Assembly (NCBI RefSeq): GCF_042453785.1
Contig: NC_091673.1
Span: 7,771,001 to 7,835,000, forward strand
Origin: Malus domestica
Taxonomy: Eukaryota; Streptophyta; Magnoliopsida; Rosales; Rosaceae
DNA length: 64,000 bases
Direction of reading: 5' to 3'
Below are positions 10,586 through 22,208 of this stretch, piece by piece. How positions within the stretch are numbered: the first letter of the stretch is position 1; every line of letters begins with the position of its first letter. The position numbers were made by a program, and so were the translations under genes. The notes beneath the pieces were generated by a model that was not told the DNA's origin, searched no databases, and was given only the letters and a program-made list of their open reading frames with translations.

Positions 10586-12002
10586 TGAAATCTACTACTC
10601 TCTCTCAGCTTTTGTGTGTGTTTTCTTGGGTTTTTGGCTGTTTGTTCAAGTTGTTGAGGGATCTGATGTTTTCGAGTTCGAGTTCGAGCTCGAGCTCCGA
10701 CGAGGTTTTGGATGGTGAACGCAGATTTTTTTTTATTAATATACTTTCTGTCGGTTTTATCCGACAAGAATGATTTTATATATTTTATAATAAATTCTCT
10801 GTCGGTTATATCCGACAGAATTCCTGGCGGTTTTAGTATTTTCTGTCGGTTTTATGCGACATAAATTATAATAAATAAATATATATCCTGTCGGTTTTAT
10901 AGTATTTTCTGTCAGAAAATTTATTTCCTGACGCGAGCAATGCTGTCACTTATGATATCCGCCACTGCAACCATTTTCTGTCGGATTTTGCTTAAAATCC
11001 CTCAGTAATAACCTTTTCTTGTCGTTTTTATTTGTGCCAGTAATGGGTAGTTTTGTAGTAGTGCGGCTTTGTGTGCGATTGGGGGAGAGTGCTACAGACG
11101 CCGCATTTAGGTCGTTAATGATAGGCTTAACTTGGACAACTCACTAAATTCATTCAAATTTTAGACATCGAAATGAGCCCTTAGCCTAAAACACCCCAAG
11201 AATTAAAAGTTAAGAGAAATGGTCTTTTTTCCGAGCTCCTCTGTTCTGATGTCCTTGGAGCCCTAGATGATTGGATAGATGGGGTTATCCGTTTCTTGGT
11301 TTGCATTTGTCGTTGTTATCCTGGACGAATCTTTTGACTGTTTGTTAGAAGGTGATGCTACATTTCGGGATATTGTTGGATCACGTGGACCCTAACTCAT
11401 GTTTCCATCTCTCTATCTCAAATAAACAAATAAAGATTATATGAATTTCAGTTAATTAAACTTGTCTCGTGATCCAATAATATGTTAAAAAATGATTGTT
11501 AATTTTTTTTTTTTGAACAAACAATAAAATGAACGTGAATTAAGTTGCATTGGAGCACCACACTTAGGAGGCTCCACACCCTCCAATTAGTACATGTTAC
11601 CCTCCAACTATTCTATTGGTACTAACTTACTTTGAAACTCTTCTTAACTTTTTTTTTCTTTCTAACAACTAAGGATATTGTCCGTATTCATAAATAAATA
11701 AAAGTTCTTATGACTCTTTCTTTCTGACCACCCACCAAGCGACATAGCCACTCTTTTAACTAGAATTTCTCAAAATTTGAACTCATTTAACAATAATAAG
11801 TAGGTTAATGAGCATTACCACTACTTGAGGATAGTGAGCAAAAACGTACCCTTAGACTATAACTTAGTGCGAATTTCGATTTAGTTCTCCTCGTTAGTGA
11901 AAAAGAAGTTAGTCCACTCCATCCAGGCTTACAAAGGAAACAAAAGTTATAGCCGTCCCTTACGAAATTTTCTGACTCCACCCTTGCCACCCACTTTTGA
12001 TG

Positions 12003-12735
12003 GGATTCGGCTTTTCTGCCCTCCCACTTCCCATACACTCACATCCCCTCCTATTTTGTGCGGTCACAGTTAAGCCACAAATTCATTGCAAACTTGAATT
12101 GAAAGAGGTTGAATTGAAATAGATTGAATTCAAAGGTGTGTGAATTATAGCCGAATATCCACCCTATTTATAGCCCAAAAGAATTCAAATCCAACGACTA
12201 GTTGACGTCATCGTGCAACTTCTAGCTGACGTCATGCTTACGTCACTTAGTTGTTGGATTTGAATTTAAGTTGTAGTTTTTTAATAATAAATTGTGTTTA
12301 GCCCTATGACCCTTTAGCCCTTGGTTGGAGATGATTTTTTTGTGACAGGGCTAAAACTAGCCCTATGGCCCTCAGTTGGAGATGGTAAGAAATATGGCCA
12401 TGCACTATTCATTAAAATATTAATTTCTTGGAGGACCAGAGAGCTAAAACGAGCCATCTGGTCAGCCTTCAGTTGGAGATGGCCTAAGTAGTCATGGATA
12501 GTTGCACGTACGGTGATCTTGCACGACAACCATTACTTGAGAAGCTTACCCCAAGTCAGTGACAGTACACATCACACTGAAGCTTGAATTTGGAGCAAGT
12601 TAACATTTAGATGGATGAATCCGCTTTTCAAAAGGGGAAATCAAATCCTCAAACTGAAATGACAATATATACCGTCGGCTCCTCCCTCGGAAAGAGCAGA
12701 AAGTGCTTCCTATGCGCCTCAAGAATCACTGAACA
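12003..12735. other. non-coding stretch with MITE-like motifs
   Basis: About 12180-12268 holds an inverted pair (GAATTCAAATCCAACGACTA and its approximate complement) around TGACGTCA-type words. About 12300-12490 holds three partial repeats of a GGTTGGAGATGG word. These look like degenerate small transposons. No gene recognised. Confidence 0.4.
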
Positions 12736-14277
12736 TGTTCGTGGCGGGAATTTCCGTGGGGGATGCTTCCTGTCCGACCAGCACACAGCTCCCCGAGAGG
12801 TTGGCGCCGGTTGATGCTTTCTATCGGGCTTCTGCTTTTCTGACGGGCTTGTCGGGCAAGGCTGAAAGAGAATGACAGAGTTAACTTTGAAAGGTGCCTT
12901 TGTGAGGCCTTAGGTGTAGGCCTTGAGGCTCACAATTAAGATTAACCTTTAAGTGCTCAAGTGTGCCACTGCCATTTTCAGCATGGCAGATGTAGAACGG
13001 ATGTTTGAGTTTAATTATATATATTCGCGAAACTATGTTAGTTATTGACAGGTGCCTTTGTGGGGCCTTAGGTGTAAGCCTTGAGGTTTCCCATAAATAA
13101 CTAACTTAGTACTCGAACACATAAGGTTCCTTTTGTTGGTTATATGGGTCTTATAACCATCATACTTCTGATTACCTGAGCTCAAAGAGCAGAATGAATC
13201 CAAATAGGTGCCTTTGTGGGGCCTTGAATAAGCCTTGAGGCTTCCCATCAGAACCCATTATATACTCAATGTTCTTGCCCGAGAAATAGGATGAATCCAA
13301 ATAGGTGCCTTTGTGGGGCCTTGAATAGGCCTTGAGGCTTCCCATCAGAACTCATCCCGTACTCGAACGCTATATGGTAATCATAATATAACAGCAATAA
13401 AACTAAGTGACAGGTCGATTACTTGCGCCCCAAGTAACTTCGGATTTCTTGTTATCAAAGCTTGTAGTGGATGGGTTAAGTCCATATCAGGTTCTTTTTT
13501 ATGCCTTGAGGCCAAGGACTTTTTAGAATGATCAAATCTTATATGCCCGAAAGCTTAGAACTTAGATCTGGCTTGAACTGTGAAGACATATTCAAATCGG
13601 ATTCAAGTGCTAAAAGAGTCGTTTAACAGCCATATTACTAGAAATAACTTGGATACAACTTGTAGTGTACAACATATTGCTAGCCTAATGAATGAAAAGA
13701 CAAAAACAAATAGGGTCGGGCAAGGCTGATCGTCTTGCAACTTCTTATCTTTGTGGTTTATCAGAAGGTTTGAAAGATTAGAAAAAGGTTTGGGAAGTGA
13801 GTTTACAGAAAAGAGATCGATACTACAGCAAGAGTTGAACAGGGTAGCAGAGCTATTACAAAGGGTTTATCCCGAAGGGGATGAAGGCTTGGGCTGACTA
13901 CAGCTTCGTTTTGAAGGCAAATCTGGCTTTGAGCAGAGTTTGTGCTTGTATTTGTTTGTTTGAGTGTCTTTGATTCTGACTTCTCTTTCTCCTTTTATAG
14001 ACACCTTGGCTTGGCCTCCTGTAGCAATAATCCTGCCCAAATGCAGTTTGAAGGATAGTGACTCATTGGCTATTTACTTGTATTGCCCTTATAAAGTACT
14101 TTTGGGCTGATTAGCTACCACTTGGCCCTTGGGTAGGTGAGCAAGTGGTGCAAATGATCTACATCTAGTCAGGAAAGGTCTTCTCTGCTTTCTGGGTTTG
14201 GGCTGAGCTTCGGGCTTTTCCTTCTCTATTTGGGCCAACTCCCTTCTAAGCCCAAAGTTTAAGTTTTAACTCAAACA
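12736..14277 (-). repeat. LTR of the PMD-carrying retrotransposon (3' LTR)
   Basis: It matches 20667-22208 over its full length with scattered substitutions. Each LTR contains four imperfect copies of a roughly 45-bp unit starting GGTGCCTTTGTGGGGCCTT and ending in GCCTTGAGGCTTCCCAT (first copy near 12890, last near 13302). Confidence 0.9.
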
Positions 14278-14518
14278 GTGCCCCCTTCAATCAATATTCA
14301 GACTGGAATTCCAGGCGCCAATATTGATTGAATAGGTCTCTGTTAATACCCACGCCTTTCGTTCTCGGGATTTGCACACTTTTCAAAAGCAACCATCGCC
14401 TTTCTTCGGTTAATCCCATCACTCCCGAATCTCCTGCATTCTTCTTATTTCCGTAATCAAAAACTTCCTAACCCTCCAGTCGCTCATTCCTTGTCATTCT
14501 ATTTCCAAACTTCATCAA

Positions 14519-17500
14519 ATGGCTTCAGGATCCAGCCAAATCCATCTATCATATGAGTCTGGCGAAGGTATCGCCACTTTGCGCCGTTTACTCAATGGCC
14601 TGCATCGCCCTCAAGCAGGTTTGTATTCTGAGCTTTTCTTTGAAGTACATGGAGTACAATCGTTGGGTCCTGCATGGATTTCTCGGGTCCCTGCAGTGAT
14701 AGAAGATAATATGCCCAAGGATAACTGGTTTTCTCCAAATCCCTATTTGGCTAAGTCGGGCATTTCCTCATCTAAATGGTCGTCATATCGCCGAGGCTTT
14801 CCATTGATGAATGATCCGGCTTGGGTCCAATGGATTGATGAACTAGAGCCAATCTTTAAGAAAAAATGGATGAATAATGGCATTTATGAGTTGATAATGC
14901 TCTCAAAAACCACCATTATTCCTAAGCCCGAACTGCTTGCTTCCTCTCTTCTTTTCTGGAACTCGGGCACAAACACTTTTGACTTTCGCATAGGTCCCAT
15001 GTCTCCGACTATTCTAGATATGGCTCAAGTCTTCGGGTTAAGGCCATCGGGCAGGATAATAGACATTACTCAAGACTGGGCTCTCCCCTCGATTGCTGAA
15101 AGCTCAAGTTCATCCACATCCTTCCTCTTCTTGGAATATAACTTTGCAACCTTCAAGAGTTACGAGACATCATTCAAGGGATTCATCCCTTTTGTAAAAG
15201 AAAATTTTGGAGCAGGTTCTTCCCGTGCTGATAGAGATCAAGAACACATGTATTTCCTTTTATATTGGCTCAACAAACATATTTTCCCCAACAAATCTAA
15301 ATGGGTGAAGGTTGAATGGATCCCCTTGGTGGAAGCTCTTCATAACTTCGACGATGTGGCAACAGGTCAATTCCTTCTTTCTCATCTTTACCATCTTCTA
15401 TTCGAAATGACTAAAGGCGAGCCATTTGAGACTAACCTGAATGGACCCATATGGATGATACAAACATGGCTCCAATGGTACTTTCCAGAGTTTCGGGCTG
15501 CCAACTTAGAGTTCCCAGAAGGTGTAGCCCCTACTCGAATCCTAACCGAAGCTGCTCTTACTGATCACTCCACCTTCGCCTGTTTTTATTTCTTCAAGGT
15601 TTGTAGGACTCGATCAGACCTGGAATGGGGTGCATCAGTTTTGAGAAGATATCCTTGGTTTTCTGACAAGGCCTTTCACGATGCTCCTAGGGAAGATGCC
15701 ACCTCCTCTTGTAGGGACAAATTTATTAGTTGCATCCAATCGAGAGATATGGCCTGGGGAGTTCGGGGCAATCGGTACGATCGAGGGTTGGAGGTGTATC
15801 ACCCCAACTTTTGCAGCAGGCAATTAGGTTTTAGGCAAACCATCCCCATCCCATTCTTTGACTCTGTTCATTGTGGCACTTCTTTTCGTTTAGTATCTCC
15901 TTCTGAGGCGACCTTTAGAGCTGCCTGACGCAGTCTTGAAGTCATGAGTCAGGCTGCCCGAAAGTTCATCATCCTCAATTTTGAATGCACTTCACTCTTC
16001 TCTTCTTGGTGGGAAGACAAATGGACCAAGAAATATGGAGGAGACTTGAGAGAGACTTATGATCGCCTGTTCGGTCAACTTTCTCTCAAATCAAACCCTA
16101 GTTCGGGCGAACTTGAAAATTGGAAGGAGATGATTCAAGAAAAGAATCGAGTTCTTCTGATAGGTATCCTTTCTTCTTATCTTGATTCCATAATTTTTCC
16201 CTTAAACCCTTTTAACTTTTTCCCTTCTTAACCCTGCAGCCCAAGTGGATGTTGAATTAGTACCTACTGAGTCCGAGGATGACTCAGCTGATGCAGCAGT
16301 TCTTCATGGAGCTGCGGCAGAGGCTGAGAGGCGAGAAGCTGGAGAATGTGGGGATGTTTTAGAAGATTCAGGAGCTGAAAAAGAAGCGCCTGAAGCTACC
16401 ATCCAAGTGTCTAAGCGAAGGAAAACAGTCGTGATTGAGAACTCAGATTCTAATCCTGCATCCCCCCAAGACTAAACGACGAATTCCTACTCCTACTAGA
16501 AAGAGTAAGAGAACCAGAACCGTCCAAACTATCAAGTCTTCATACCCACATGCTCCAGTTATTGAGGCGGGTAGAAAGAAGCAAAAATCTTCAAGTGAGT
16601 TATGTTCCCTTTTGTTACGCTGCCACATTTCTTCTTTATCCAGTTACCTATGTTTTTCTTGAACACATGACCTCAAGCATCAAAGAAACCAACCATCGCC
16701 TCCAAGGATGAACCCTTAGGAGCTGCAATGTATAAAAAGGCTGAAGAGTTGAGAAACCTCACCCTTAAAGAACTTGAGGTATAGTCTACTTTTATATCTG
16801 CATAATCTTTCCTGCTTTCACAAAAACCCTGAGCATGGTTACTTGAGTCAGGCTGCAAGAAACGAAAAGCTTCATCCGCCCAAGGCCTCTTCACCACTTG
16901 CTCAAGAAACAAACCTCTCCCCCCCCCCAGGGTTGATCTTTCAGAGGTATACTTCATTTCTTAAACCTTAGGTAACTTCATGATTTTTGGGGGTAATGCT
17001 CGATCTTTTTCTTTCTTCTGACTTCATCTAAGTCGGGGTATCTGCTCCCTTGCCTAGTCAAAGTTCTCCTTTGATTTCTCCTTCTGTCCTGGAGGCAACT
17101 CCATCTTCTCAATTTGATCCATCCACAAGAGTAATGTTGCACTTCGTGGATGAGGACAGTAATTTGGTGAGTAACCATCCTTACAGTGAATCCCCTTTTA
17201 TTGTTTCGGTATTAACTTCTATTTACCTCTTCCTCAGCCTCATTCAATACAAAATCCATTAGTGGCAACAAGAACAAGTGACGAACCCATAGTCCCTAAG
17301 ATTCCTGTAACTTCAGAAGCAACTACTCTGCAGATGTTTGCCTGCCCGACAGTTACCCTTGATAGACCTTATTCATCCCTTCAGGGTCGAACTCTGGTAA
17401 GGAGATATTTCTTTCCCGTTCTTCTCTTACCATCTGCTTACTAACCATTATTGCCCTTCCTGTGTGCTTTCAGGGTATTGGTGAAGGTTTAGGTGCAGCT

Positions 17501-18505
17501 TCTTCTTCCTCCGTAAGTGGTAGGGAGTCTTCCCCTCAACCAGGAATCAGTATTCTTCCTTGTGAGACTCTAAGGCTTAGTCAGGTATATTTCTTCATCC
17601 CCAAACTTTCCTTCATTTCAAATTGTCTATTTAACAATCTGATCTTCTTTTGGTCTTTGTAGCAAGTTCCTGAAGAAACTTCTCCTCCTCATTTGGTTCG
17701 TAAACCAAAGTTTCCCCGACCTCATTTAACTATTAGGAGTGCTAGGATTGCTCATCCTGGAATGGAGAAGGCTGGAGAGCTAAAAACTGCCCCATCAGTA
17801 AGCGCTACTTCATTAGAGGAAACTGGAGTGCGAAGTCCCCCTCCTGCTTCTTTAGCTTTAAAAACTGCTAAGTTGCCCGAACTGTTTGAAAAATTCGGGC
17901 AGCTCGAGACAAGGCTAAAATCCTCGAAGCATTCTTCACCTTTAGGTTTTCCAGAGCAGAAGCGAGTTTTCCAAGAATGGGCAAGGAAGGATTTCTCCGC
18001 TTCATTTAGCCTTAAGGCCCTTCATGATCTGGAAAAGGTTACAAGTGAGCTTTTCAAAGCTGACCAACTGTCCAAAACCCAACATGATTCCTTCTTCTCC
18101 TTCTTTGAAAATCTGAGGGCTATTCGGGATCAACATAAGAGGGCAGAAAGACAAGCCAATCGTGTAAGATGTTTCCAGGAGAAGGAATCAAGCACTTCTG
18201 CTCAGGTAGACAAGTTGATGAATGATGGTTCATTAACGAAAGAAAGAATTGGAGTGGTGACTGTTGAAATCCAAAAACTAGAAGAACAACTGGTTGTTCT
18301 CAAGGCTGAGCAAGCAACTCTTCTGGACACCCTCGAAAATCAAATTGAAGAAGTGAAGAAGACAAACTCGGAGTTGGAGCATTCTAGATCTCAGCTTGCA
18401 AATAGTCATACCGTCCTGGCCGAACCTAGTAGGATTTTTACAATTATGCAGACATATCACTCCCGAATAATCACCCTGAGTGAAAATGTAAAATTATTAG
18501 ACTAG
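14519..18505 (+). pseudogene. plant mobile domain (PMD, aminotransferase-like) gene inside the retrotransposon
   Basis: The first exon starts at ATG 14519 and encodes about 470 residues of the plant mobile domain, including WVQWIDELEPIF, GPMSPTILDMAQVFGLRPSG and YFLLYWLNKHIF. A TGA at 15926-15928 interrupts the frame, which then continues without shift (MSQAARKFIILNF, SSWWEDKW). Downstream, intron-like GT-AG gaps separate an acidic segment (16245-16475), several short Ser/Pro-rich exons (16680-17600) and a last large exon (17693-18505) rich in Lys/Glu/Leu heptads (coiled coil). Family knowledge: PMD proteins occur both in transposons and as host proteins (MAIL1/MAIN). Transcription is opposite to gag and the two converge near 18.5-18.7 kb. 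Exon borders after 16.2 kb are uncertain. Confidence 0.75.
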
Positions 18506-18705
18506 GATCACTTGTAACCCCTCTCTCAGTGGAATGAACATGTATTTGTCTTTTGCTTGCTTTGCTTCTGGCCCCTATCCAAACTTCTTTCGGGCAATTC
18601 TTTGCCCCCTTGTTTACTTTCTTCTTTATTTGAGCAATGGTGTTGTGACGACCCGAGATCCATCTTCCCCTTTGTCGTACCAGTCGATGACATTGGCTTC
18701 TCCAT

Positions 18706-20550
18706 CTAAACCAGATGGATCGCGTTGATAGGAGCTTCCGGGAAAGGATTGGTATCAACCATCATGCTAGCTTGTGGCTTGTCAAGTAACAACTTTCCCT
18801 TCACTATAAGGTCTTGCACCCAGTCTCTGAACTGGACACAATTAGTTATAGAATGGTTGAAGGTATAGTGTAACTTGCAATACTTCTTTCCCCTCAGCTC
18901 TTCTGGTTTGGGCATCTTTTTTGTACTGTCGGGCACAATCACTCTTACCCACACCAGCTCTTCATAAATCTCAGGTGTTTTGGCCAGATCGAACGAATAG
19001 CTCTGATATTTGGGAGGTTTCATGGGGACAAAGTCTCCATCATTCATCACGATCTTCTGGTTCTTGATGGGCTGAACTAATCATTTCACCGTCAAGGGTT
19101 TGAAAGGCGTAGTCATTTCAGTAGCACACACCTCGATCTCCTCTCTATCATGATCGTCCTCCTGCTCTGGCCCAATTTCTCCTACCTCCACATGATGAAT
19201 TGTAGCTTTGTTTTTGTAGAATGGAGGAGTTTTGGACGTATGCTTCACTTGCTATTCTTCTAGTAATAGTTTTTCATATCTTATGGCAGCAATGACTAAC
19301 TCATGTAGCTCATTAAATTGTGTATCATAAAATCTCTTCCTCAAAGGTAATTTCAGAGCCCTTTGAGCAATTGATATGAGCTGAGCTTGGTTAACAGGGA
19401 ATTGGCACCTCATCCTTGTCTTCCTGAACCTCATCATGAAGTCCTCTGTGGACTCATGCTCGTATTGTTTGACTTCAACCAGATCATTAATAGTCATCTC
19501 TGGTTCTATTCTGTAAAATTGTTCATGGAAAGCCATCTCAATTTGCCCCCAGTTGGCAATAGAGTTAGGGGGTAATAGAGAATACCACTGGGATGCAAGT
19601 CCTGCCAACGAATTCCCAAACAACCTTAACTTGTAGTTTGGGTTGTCTTCATACGCCACACAATGATTAGAGAACTTGAAAATGTGATCTCTGGAGGACA
19701 CACCGCTGTCTTCACCCGTGAATGTTGGGAATGCGGGCATCTTGAAGTTGGGAGGAAATGGATTCTGTTCGTCAATGTATTCAGGATAAGGCTTTTGATA
19801 AGTAATCCTGAACACTGGGCGAGCTCGTGGTTGAGCGTTTTGAACTACTGCCCTCCTCAATTCAGCCAACTCATCCCTTAGCTGTTGAGTAGCTGTATTA
19901 TTCTGGAAAATAAAGGCGGACTCGTCCTTCGGGCTTCGGTCATTGCCTATGAATGCTTATTTCTTTGTTTCAGGCTTTATCCAGTTGGTTCCCCATCCCT
20001 TATGAGCCAAAGGGGGTGGCCTATAAGGAAGAGGTTTGTCCGGGGCTGCAAAGCTTTCTTTTTTGCTGGACTCTCTTGTTGTTATGGGCATCCCATACTT
20101 TGTCCTCTCCTGCTCACTTTGCTTCCTGTTATTAAATGTTAACAACAGGAAGCTAGGAAACTCCTTCCCCAAGACCGGCTCTACCATGGGTTGACTTCCT
20201 TCAAGAACTGCTTTCTTCTTTCCCCTATCCGTTTCTTCTTCTAGTAGTGGAAATAGGGGAATAACTGGCTCACTTCTGATGGTAACCTGGCTCATCCCAC
20301 TTCCTTGAGCGCCTTTTGGAGTGGAAAACTCCAGATCGAGCCTTCTTTGTAGATTTCCTGTTAAGGTACACAGTCTACTGACCTCCCCCTTGGTCTCCAA
20401 CGAGATTTTTTCCATGCTTCTCAATACTTGTATCATAGTAGCCTGCAATTCCTCATTAGTTTCTTTTCCTTCCGACTTCCCGGATGAAGATGGGCTTTCT
20501 AGGACCACATGTCCCGATGGGGAAGAAGGATTTCCTTATTGATCTGTCAT
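18706..20550 (-). pseudogene. retrotransposon gag, three in-frame stops
   Basis: A single minus-strand frame runs from ATG at 20550 to the stop at 18706-18708. It is broken by TAA at 20536-20538, TAA at 19957-19959 and TAG at 19252-19254. The middle third is a typical Retrotrans_gag domain (PAFPTFTGEDSG, then ASQWYSLLPPNSI, then RFRKTRMRC). The C-terminal part has the Cys/His pattern KKYCKLHYTFNHSITNC found in Gypsy-like gag. It would form the particle that packages element RNA. No pol frame follows; the antisense PMD gene begins directly. The stops show that this copy is dead for gag. Confidence 0.8.
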
Positions 20551-20666
20551 TGGTAGTAAAAGTTGAGAAAAATCACTCTTCGTTTTCTTTCTACAAAGTG
20601 TATGGCTTTTCTTTTTGGACATGCAAGATCTACACAAATGATATCCCACCGAGCGTGCCAAAACTA

Positions 20667-22208
20667 TGTTTGTGGCAAGAATTTTCGTGGGGGATGCTTC
20701 ATGTCCGATGAGCACACAGCTCCCCAAGAGGTTGCCGCCGGTTGATGCTTTCTGTCGGGCTCCTGCTTTACTGGCGGTCTTGTCAGGCAAGGCTGAAGGA
20801 GAAGGACAGAGTTAACTTTGAAATGTGTCTTTGTGAGGCCTTAGGTGTAGGCCTTGAGGCTCACAATCAAGATTAACCTTTAAGTGCTCAAGTGTGCCAC
20901 TGCCATCTTCAGCATGGCAGATGTAGAACGGATGTTTGAGTTTAATTATATATATTCGCGAAACTATGTTAGTTATTGACAGGTGCCTTTGTGGGGCCTT
21001 AGGTGTAGGCCTTGAGGCTTCCCATAAATAACTAACTTAGTACTCGAACACATAAGGTTCCTTTTGTTGGTTATATGGGTCTTATAACCATCATACTTCT
21101 GATTACCTGAGCTCAAAGAGCAGAATGAATCCAAATAGGTGCCTTTGTGGGGCCTTGAATAGGCCTTGAGGCTTCCCATCAGAACCCCTTCTATACTCAA
21201 TGTTCTTGCCTATGAAATAGGATGAATCCAAATAGGTGCCTTTGTGGGGCCTTGAATAGGCCTTGAGGCTTCCCATCAGAACTCACCCCATACTCGAACG
21301 CTATATGGTAATCATAATATAACAGCAATAAAACTAAGTGACAGGTCGATTACTTGCGCCCCAAGTAACTTCGGACTTCTTGTTATCAAAGTTTGTAGTG
21401 GATGGGTTAAGTCCACATCAGGTTCTTTTTTATGCCTTGAGGCCAAGGACTTTTTAGAATGATCAAATCTTATATGCTCGAAGGCTTAGAACTTAGATCT
21501 GACTTGAACTGTGAAGACATATTCAAATCGGATTCAAGTGCTGAAAGAGTATTTTAATAGCCATATTACTAGAAATAACTTGGATACAACTTGTAGTATA
21601 CAACATATTGCTAGGCTAATGAATGAAAAGACAAAAACAAAGAGGGTCGGGCAAGGCTGATCGTCTTGCAACTTCCTATCTTTGTGGTTTATCAGAAGGT
21701 TTGAAAGCTTAGAAAAAGGTTTAGGAGGTGAGTTTACAGAAAAGAGATCGATACTACAGCAAGAGTTGAACAAGATAGCAGAGCTATTACAAAGGGTTTA
21801 TCCCGAAGGGGATGAAGGCTTGGGCTGACTACAGCTTCGTTTTGAAGGCAAATCTGGCTTTGAGCAAAGTTTGTGCTTGTATTTGTTTGTTTGAGTGTCT
21901 TTGATTCTGACTTCTTTTTCTCCTTTTATAGACACCTTGGCTTGGCCTCCTGTAGAAATAATCCTGCCCGAATGCAGTTTGAAGGATAGTGACTCATCAG
22001 CTATTTACTTGTATTGCCCTTATAAAGTACTTTTGGGCTGATTTGCTACCACTTGGCCCTTGGGTAGGTGAGCAAGTGGTGCAAATGATCTGCATCTAGT
22101 GGGGAAAGGCCTTCTCTGCTTTCTGGGTTTGGGCTGAGCTTCGGGCTTTTCCTTCTCTATTTGGGCCAACTCCCTTCTAAGCCCAAAGTTTAAGTTTTAA
22201 CCCAAACA
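20667..22208 (-). repeat. LTR of the PMD-carrying retrotransposon (5' LTR)
   Basis: Partner of 12736-14277, same length of 1542 bp. Bounded on its left by ACTA and the primer-binding-like sequence at about 20645-20663, and on its right by target-site TAACA. Confidence 0.9.

Larger units (their letters stand above)
7286..11063. mobile_element. non-autonomous CACTA (En/Spm) transposon with captured gene fragment
   Basis: The ends are CACTACTACAA and TTGTAGTAGTG, a perfect 11-bp terminal inverted repeat starting CACTA. The flanks repeat CGG (7283-7285 and 11064-11066), the 3-bp target duplication typical of this superfamily. The paralogous locus keeps the empty site with a single CGG at 43589-43591. 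Subterminal regions are full of short direct and inverted motifs around CTGTCGGTT/AACCGACAG (about 7299-7630, 9940-10050, 10745-11045), as expected for transposase binding sites. No transposase was seen. The interior has a tandem array and an auxin-response-factor fragment. Length is 3778 bp. Confidence 0.9.
5388..12002 (+). repeat. segmental duplication, copy A (truncated GAPC locus)
   Basis: From the CTAGAAGCTCAAG word upstream of the promoter, through leader, introns, 3' UTR and more than 1 kb of 3' flank, this region is collinear with 39261-44222. Three differences stand out. Copy A lacks the sequence for GAPC exons 5-11. It carries a CACTA element at 7286-11063. It lacks the small MITE found in copy B at 43079-43256. 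Both copies have the same orientation, about 34 kb apart. Similarity fades near 12002 and 44222. Confidence 0.85.
12736..22208 (-). mobile_element. LTR retrotransposon (gag-only, Gypsy-like) carrying an antisense PMD gene
   Basis: Two direct LTRs, each 1542 bp and bounded by TG and CA, enclose 6389 bp. Flanks are GAACA on the left and TAACA on the right, a 5-bp target duplication with one change. Reading the minus strand, the right LTR is 5'. It is followed by a primer-binding-site-like stretch TTTTGGCACGCTCGG, then gag, and the element ends in a purine tract (GATTGAAGGGGGCAC) next to the left LTR. No protease, reverse transcriptase, RNase H or integrase can be seen. The place of pol is taken by a plus-strand gene with a plant mobile domain. 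Transposition would need enzymes from a relative. It sits next to ABCC transporter sequence on its right. Confidence 0.85.

Noticed and set aside
14519..18505. PMD gene as an ordinary host gene
   Set aside because: It lies wholly between two matching LTRs with a target duplication, and its frame has a stop at 15926, so it belongs to the element.
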